64,000 nt of DNA, taken from NCBI GenBank assembly GCA_003167415.1, contig PMTF01000013.1, forward strand, positions 3,641-67,640, read 5' to 3'. The DNA is from Acidimicrobiaceae bacterium. Lineage in GTDB: Bacteria; Actinomycetota; Acidimicrobiia; Acidimicrobiales; RAAP-2. A model generated the notes under the pieces. It did not search any database. It was not told the DNA's origin and saw nothing but the letters and a program-made list of their open reading frames with translations. The position numbers and the translations under genes were made by a program. Shown here piece by piece: positions 60,700 through 64,000 of the stretch; position 1 is the stretch's first letter, and every line of letters begins with the position of its first letter.

Positions 60700-61932
60700 A
60701 TGAATTTTAGAAAAGGAAGGGCCCTTGCGGCCGTTGCCTTGGCGGGGACATTCATCGCCTTGGCAGTTCCGTCAGTGAGTTCGGCGTCTGGCACAGTATC
60801 CGCCACGACGTTTAATGCGAACTACACGACCATGGCGGACTTGACGGCCATTACGGCTGCGGGCACCGGTGGTATCGGCGTCATTTTGCCGGACGAAGTC
60901 TCGTCAAACCGCTACGTCGACTTTGACGCACCGAACTTGTCGACGGCTCTCTCCGACGCAGGTCTTCTGCCAACTGACTTGAACGTGCAAAACGCCCTCG
61001 GCGTGGACGCCACGGAGATCAGCATCGCGCAAGGCGACATTGCCTCAGGCGACAAAGTCCTCATCATGGACCCGCTTGACGCAACTACCGGCATCACGAT
61101 TGAGTCAGACGCGGCTAAGGCCGGCGTTGGAGTCGTTGACTATGACCGTCTGACGGTTGGTGGATCTGGCAAGTACTACGTGAGCTTCAACAATGTCGCG
61201 GTGGGCACGCTCATCGGACAAGGTGAGCTCGCGTGCATCACGGCGTACAAGATCAAGAAGCCACTGGTGTACGTGATGAACGGCAGCACCTCGACGGACA
61301 ACAACGCCGTGCTGTTTGCCAAGGGTTATGACGCGGTACTGAACGGTAAGGGCTACAAGGCCTCGGTCGGCGGTACCGGCAACTCGAAGACGATCAACGA
61401 GACGGGTACCGGAACATGGACGCCCGCAACCGCGTTGACGGACTTCCAGGGTGCGTACTCGAAGAACCCGAAGATCGATGCAGTGGTGACGCCGAACGAC
61501 GAGAACGCCGCGCCGATCATTTCCTACTTGCAGAAGAAGGGTCTGAAGCCGGACAAGATTCCGTTCACCGGACAGGACGCCACGTTGACCGGTTTCCAGA
61601 ACATCATCTCTGGATACCAGTGCGGCACCGTGTACAAGCCCATTTGGCAAGAGGCTCAGGCCGCTGCTGCATTGGCCATCTACATGCGCGCCGGCAAGAC
61701 GCCGCCTAAGGCTCTTGTTAACGGCACCACCTCTGACCCAACGACGAAGCGCGCTGTTCCCTCGGTCCTCTTGAAGGCCTCGTGGGTGACGGCGACGAAG
61801 ATTCAGTCAACGGTCATCGCCAACGGTGTTATCAACGCGGTTGCTTTGTGCACCAATGTAAAGCCAAAGGTTTCGGGTGACTCCAAGTTGCCCACGTACA
61901 AGGCCGACTGCAAGAAAGACAAGATTTCCTAA
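60700..61932 (+). CDS. Sugar ABC transporter substrate-binding protein (XylF/RbsB-like)
   Basis: A 410-residue periplasmic-binding protein (family 4 fold). The signal peptide RALAAVALAGTFIALAVPSVSS ends near SSASG with no lipobox. GIGVILPDEVSSNRYVDFD, KVLIMDPLDATTG and KIDAVVTPNDENAAPIISYL follow the xylose-binding pattern, with FTGQDATLTGFQNIISGYQCG near the end. Four cysteines in the C-terminal half may pair. ATG chosen over an upstream TTG. Its stop is followed by TAAGTAAGTAA, giving stops in all frames. Confidence 0.88.
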   Translation: MNFRKGRALAAVALAGTFIALAVPSVSSASGTVSATTFNANYTTMADLTAITAAGTGGIGVILPDEVSSNRYVDFDAPNLSTALSDAGLLPTDLNVQNALGVDATEISIAQGDIASGDKVLIMDPLDATTGITIESDAAKAGVGVVDYDRLTVGGSGKYYVSFNNVAVGTLIGQGELACITAYKIKKPLVYVMNGSTSTDNNAVLFAKGYDAVLNGKGYKASVGGTGNSKTINETGTGTWTPATALTDFQGAYSKNPKIDAVVTPNDENAAPIISYLQKKGLKPDKIPFTGQDATLTGFQNIISGYQCGTVYKPIWQEAQAAAALAIYMRAGKTPPKALVNGTTSDPTTKRAVPSVLLKASWVTATKIQSTVIANGVINAVALCTNVKPKVSGDSKLPTYKADCKKDKIS

Positions 61933-61958
61933 GCAAGTAAGTAAGTAAAAAGGTCATT

Positions 61959-62021
61959 CCATGTCCGAGTCCGCTACAGGAGAGCCCGTTAACGCGGGAG
62001 CCGTAGCGGACTCGGACATGG
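61959..62021 (+). promoter_or_regulatory. Perfect 19-bp inverted repeat around the transporter-ATPase start codon
   Basis: Positions 61959-61977 and 62003-62021 are exact reverse complements, with a smaller CCCG/CGGG stem (61985-61998) inside the 25-nt loop. The ATG at 61961 lies in the left arm and an in-frame ATG at 62018 in the right arm. The ribosome-binding site AAAAAGG (61947-61953) is just outside. It probably limits ATPase translation or protects the upstream binding-protein mRNA from 3' decay. Confidence 0.65.
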
Positions 62022-62773
62022 GCGTTGACCCGTCAATGCTGTTGAGCCTGCGCGGCGTGACGAAGCATTTCGGAGCCGTCCAGGCTCTTCGACAAGTCGA
62101 TCTCGACGTTCCCGCGGGCCAAGTCACCGCGTTAGTCGGTGACAACGGCGCGGGTAAGTCCACGCTCATCAAAGCGGTTGCGGGCATCTGGGAGCCGTCC
62201 AGTGGGACCATGTACTGGCAAGGTAAGAAGATTGACATTCACACTCCGAAAGAAGCGGCCTTACTCGGTATTGCCACGGTGTATCAAGACCTCGCACTGT
62301 GTGACAATCTCGACATCGTTGCCAACATGTACTTGGGCTTCGAGTCCACCAAGAAGCACGTACTCGATGAGATCACGATGGAAAAGCGTACGCAACAGAC
62401 GCTGAAAGATCTTTCCGTCACCACGGTGCACTCGGTACGCCAGCTGGTGGCGTCACTATCGGGCGGACAGCGTCAATCCGTCGCCGTCGCGCGTGCGGTT
62501 ATGCGCGACGCGAAGCTGGTCATCATGGACGAACCCACCGCGGCGCTGGGAGTCTCTCAGACGGCCCAAGTCTTGGCTCTCATCAAGACCCTGGCGTCAA
62601 GGGGCATCGGTGTCCTCGTAATTTCGCACAACCTCAATGACGTCTTCGAGGTGGCCGACCGCGTGGCCGTCATGTATCTCGGCACTTTGGTGAGTAGCGG
62701 GCCCGTCGCCAACTACACGATGTCGAGCACCGTCGAACTCATCACCACCGGCGTGGTCTCGCGCGCCGCGTAA
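61961..62773 (+). CDS. Sugar ABC transporter ATP-binding protein (single-domain XylG/FrcA type)
   Basis: 270 residues with one nucleotide-binding domain: Walker A GDNGAGKST, the signature [15 protein letters not shown], Walker B LVIMDEPTAALG and the switch histidine in VISHNLNDV. RbsA and XylG proteins usually have two such domains (about 500 residues), so this one should work as a homodimer, as FrcA does. The first 20 residues come from the inverted repeat and are probably not functional sequence; translation could instead start at 62018. Confidence 0.9.
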   Translation: MSESATGEPVNAGAVADSDMGVDPSMLLSLRGVTKHFGAVQALRQVDLDVPAGQVTALVGDNGAGKSTLIKAVAGIWEPSSGTMYWQGKKIDIHTPKEAALLGIATVYQDLALCDNLDIVANMYLGFESTKKHVLDEITMEKRTQQTLKDLSVTTVHSVRQLVASLSGGQRQSVAVARAVMRDAKLVIMDEPTAALGVSQTAQVLALIKTLASRGIGVLVISHNLNDVFEVADRVAVMYLGTLVSSGPVANYTMSSTVELITTGVVSRAA

Positions 62774-62814
62774 CTTGTATCTGACAGGCCCATTCATTCG
62801 CGAAAGAGTTTTCC

Positions 62815-64000
62815 TTGGCTACTACCTCTGAACCCCTACCAGAAACTCCCGTTTTAGAGCTGACGAAGACGACTCTGACCGCTCGCCTGACCGGTCTTAT
62901 CGGATCCGACGTGGGTATCGTTCCGGTTCTCATTGCGCTCGTGGTGCTCATCATCTATTTCGAAGTTCGCAGTTCTGTATTTCTCAAGCCGGACAACATC
63001 ACCAACCTTTTCGTTCAGGCGATCATCTTCATATTCCTAGGTATGGCCGAGGTCTGGCTACTCCTCCTCGGCGAAATCGACCTTTCCCTCGGTTGGATGG
63101 CCGGCCTGAGCGGGTCCATTGCGGCGATCTACACCAATATCCAGTTCGGCTGGCCCTGGTGGCTGGCCTTCCTCGCGGCCTTGGTCGTGTGCACGGCCAT
63201 CGGCGGCCTGTGGGGCCTTATCGTCGTGAAACTGAACTTGCCGTCGTTCATCGTCACCCTGGCCGGAAGTTTCATCCTCGAAGGCGTCCTCCTCTATATC
63301 CTCGACCGCGTCTTTGAAGGAGGCGGTGCACCGATTCAGAGCAGTGAGTTGACCAACCTCACCGTTGGAAACCTGACACCGACGTGGACCTGGATCTTTG
63401 TCATCGCAGTAATAGCCGTATCGGCCGCAGTCATGATCTTTCGTGAACGATCGCGCCGCGCCGCGGGCCTCGAGGTTCCCCCGTTCTATCGAATCGTGGT
63501 CAAACTCGTCGCGCTGACCGCGGTGAGCGTGGCCCTCGCGTGGCTCTTTAACACGAATCGCGGGGCGTTCATAAAAATCGAGGGCATGCCCTTCGCGGTG
63601 CCGATGGTGTTCGGGGTGCTCGGGATCTACTCCTTCATCTTGGCGCGCACGAAGTTCGGTCGCTATATGTACGCCATCGGAGGCAACAGAGAAGCGGCCC
63701 GTCGCGCCGGCATTCCGGTGAATCGTTACCGCGTCTACGCCTTCATGCTCGGTGGCTTCACCGCCGGCATCGCCGGGCTGTTCTACGTGTCGCGCCTCGG
63801 TGGCTACTCGTCCAGTTCGACGGATCCCTCGCTCGTGCTCTACGCCGTCGCCGCCGCCGTGATCGGTGGCACGAGTCTCTACGGCGGCCGAGGCAAGATG
63901 ACCTACCCGGTCGTGGGCGGCATCATTTTGGCCGTGATCAACAACGGGCTGGTGCTCATCCAGATCACTTCGACTATGGTCTACGTCATTACGGGCGTCG
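62815..64000 (+). CDS. Sugar ABC transporter permease (XylH/RbsC-like), partial
   Basis: The frame is open from a TTG at 62815 to the window end, about 395 codons without stop, so the C-terminus is missing. Helices include IVPVLIALVVLIIYF, and AEVWLLLLGEIDLSLGWMAGLSG and NLPSFIVTLAG are family blocks. The EAA-like loop GGNREAARRAGIPVNRYRVYAF contacts the ATPase, and a long insert around [18 protein letters not shown] is typical of XylH. GAAAGAG precedes the TTG. It lies 41 nt after the ATPase gene. Confidence 0.88.
   Translation, partial: MATTSEPLPETPVLELTKTTLTARLTGLIGSDVGIVPVLIALVVLIIYFEVRSSVFLKPDNITNLFVQAIIFIFLGMAEVWLLLLGEIDLSLGWMAGLSGSIAAIYTNIQFGWPWWLAFLAALVVCTAIGGLWGLIVVKLNLPSFIVTLAGSFILEGVLLYILDRVFEGGGAPIQSSELTNLTVGNLTPTWTWIFVIAVIAVSAAVMIFRERSRRAAGLEVPPFYRIVVKLVALTAVSVALAWLFNTNRGAFIKIEGMPFAVPMVFGVLGIYSFILARTKFGRYMYAIGGNREAARRAGIPVNRYRVYAFMLGGFTAGIAGLFYVSRLGGYSSSSTDPSLVLYAVAAAVIGGTSLYGGRGKMTYPVVGGIILAVINNGLVLIQITSTMVYVITGV

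Noticed and set aside
61930..61948. AAGT tandem repeat considered as a microsatellite switch
   Set aside because: Only about three units; better read as multi-frame stops before the next gene's ribosome-binding site.
1..64000. Prophage, insertion sequence, integrase, toxin-antitoxin, CRISPR or restriction system
   Set aside because: No transposase, integrase, Cas, toxin pair or methyltransferase-nuclease pair was seen; the HNH protein belongs to a housekeeping family.

Overview
The window comes from a moderately high-GC actinobacterium (roughly 60% GC by eye). Actinobacterial markers are the Mec-CysO-CysM cysteine module, the proteasome activator Bpa/PafE, DUF3040, SepF, DivIVA, an FtsA-less dcw cluster and a WS/DGAT acyltransferase. 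The pattern would suit a member of the Acidimicrobiia, but that placement is inference. Genes are packed very tightly. Same-strand neighbours often overlap by 1-4 nt (ATGA, GTGA, TAATG), GTG starts are common, and four convergent pairs overlap by exactly their stop codons. At least nine genes have a TANNNT hexamer exactly 6 nt before the start codon (a tenth has 7 nt), which points to leaderless mRNAs.

Layout. 1-3.9 kb: mec-cysO-cysM-rph-rdgB, the Mycobacterium tuberculosis Rv1334-Rv1341 order without murI, then a Lon N-domain protein. 3.9-6.0 kb (minus): an FKBP isomerase and a DEAD-box helicase with a C-terminal cold-shock domain. 6.1-9.7 kb: tRNA-Leu(UAG), clpP, a two-gene polysaccharide exporter and a HAD phosphatase. 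9.8-19.3 kb: 1-Cys peroxiredoxin, aldo/keto reductase, acyl-CoA synthetase, orn, dut, WS/DGAT, tRNA-Gly(GCC), a CHAD protein, an esterase and a sulfatase. 19.3-29.5 kb: an MFS remnant, a polar amino-acid ABC transporter coupled to a CaiB-type CoA-transferase, a nitroreductase, an ABC-2 exporter, a Fur regulator, a nitronate-monooxygenase-like flavoprotein, an MFS exporter and a tyrosine phosphatase.

29.6-32.3 kb is a compact run DUF3040-ROK kinase-unknown-HNH-lipoate ligase. 32.3-50.1 kb is the division and cell-wall cluster: mraZ-rsmH-ftsL-ftsI-murE-mraY-ftsW-murG-murC-murB-ftsQ-ftsZ-yggS-sepF-yggT-divIVA, then a histone-H1-like/DksA fusion, lspA and rluD. Neither murF nor murD is present. 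MurG lacks residues that are near-universal in its glycine-rich loops, and MurC has a changed DDYAHHP box. The cluster starts at a promoter covered by 10-bp-phased MraZ-box-like repeats, and a long hairpin overlaps the rsmH ribosome-binding site.

50.1-59.4 kb: a sigma-70 factor, an Rrf2 regulator with only two cluster cysteines, bpa, dnaE, two unknown genes and a DUF255 thioredoxin-domain protein. 59.4-64.0 kb: a Gfo/Idh/MocA dehydrogenase and a xylose/ribose-type ABC transporter whose permease runs off the window end. A perfect 19-bp inverted repeat encloses the start codon of the transporter ATPase.

The most unusual material is the altered dcw cluster with its regulatory DNA, the leaderless promoter set, the H1-DksA fusion, the CysO C-terminal tail and the ATPase start-codon hairpin. 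I saw no prophage, insertion sequence, CRISPR array or rRNA.
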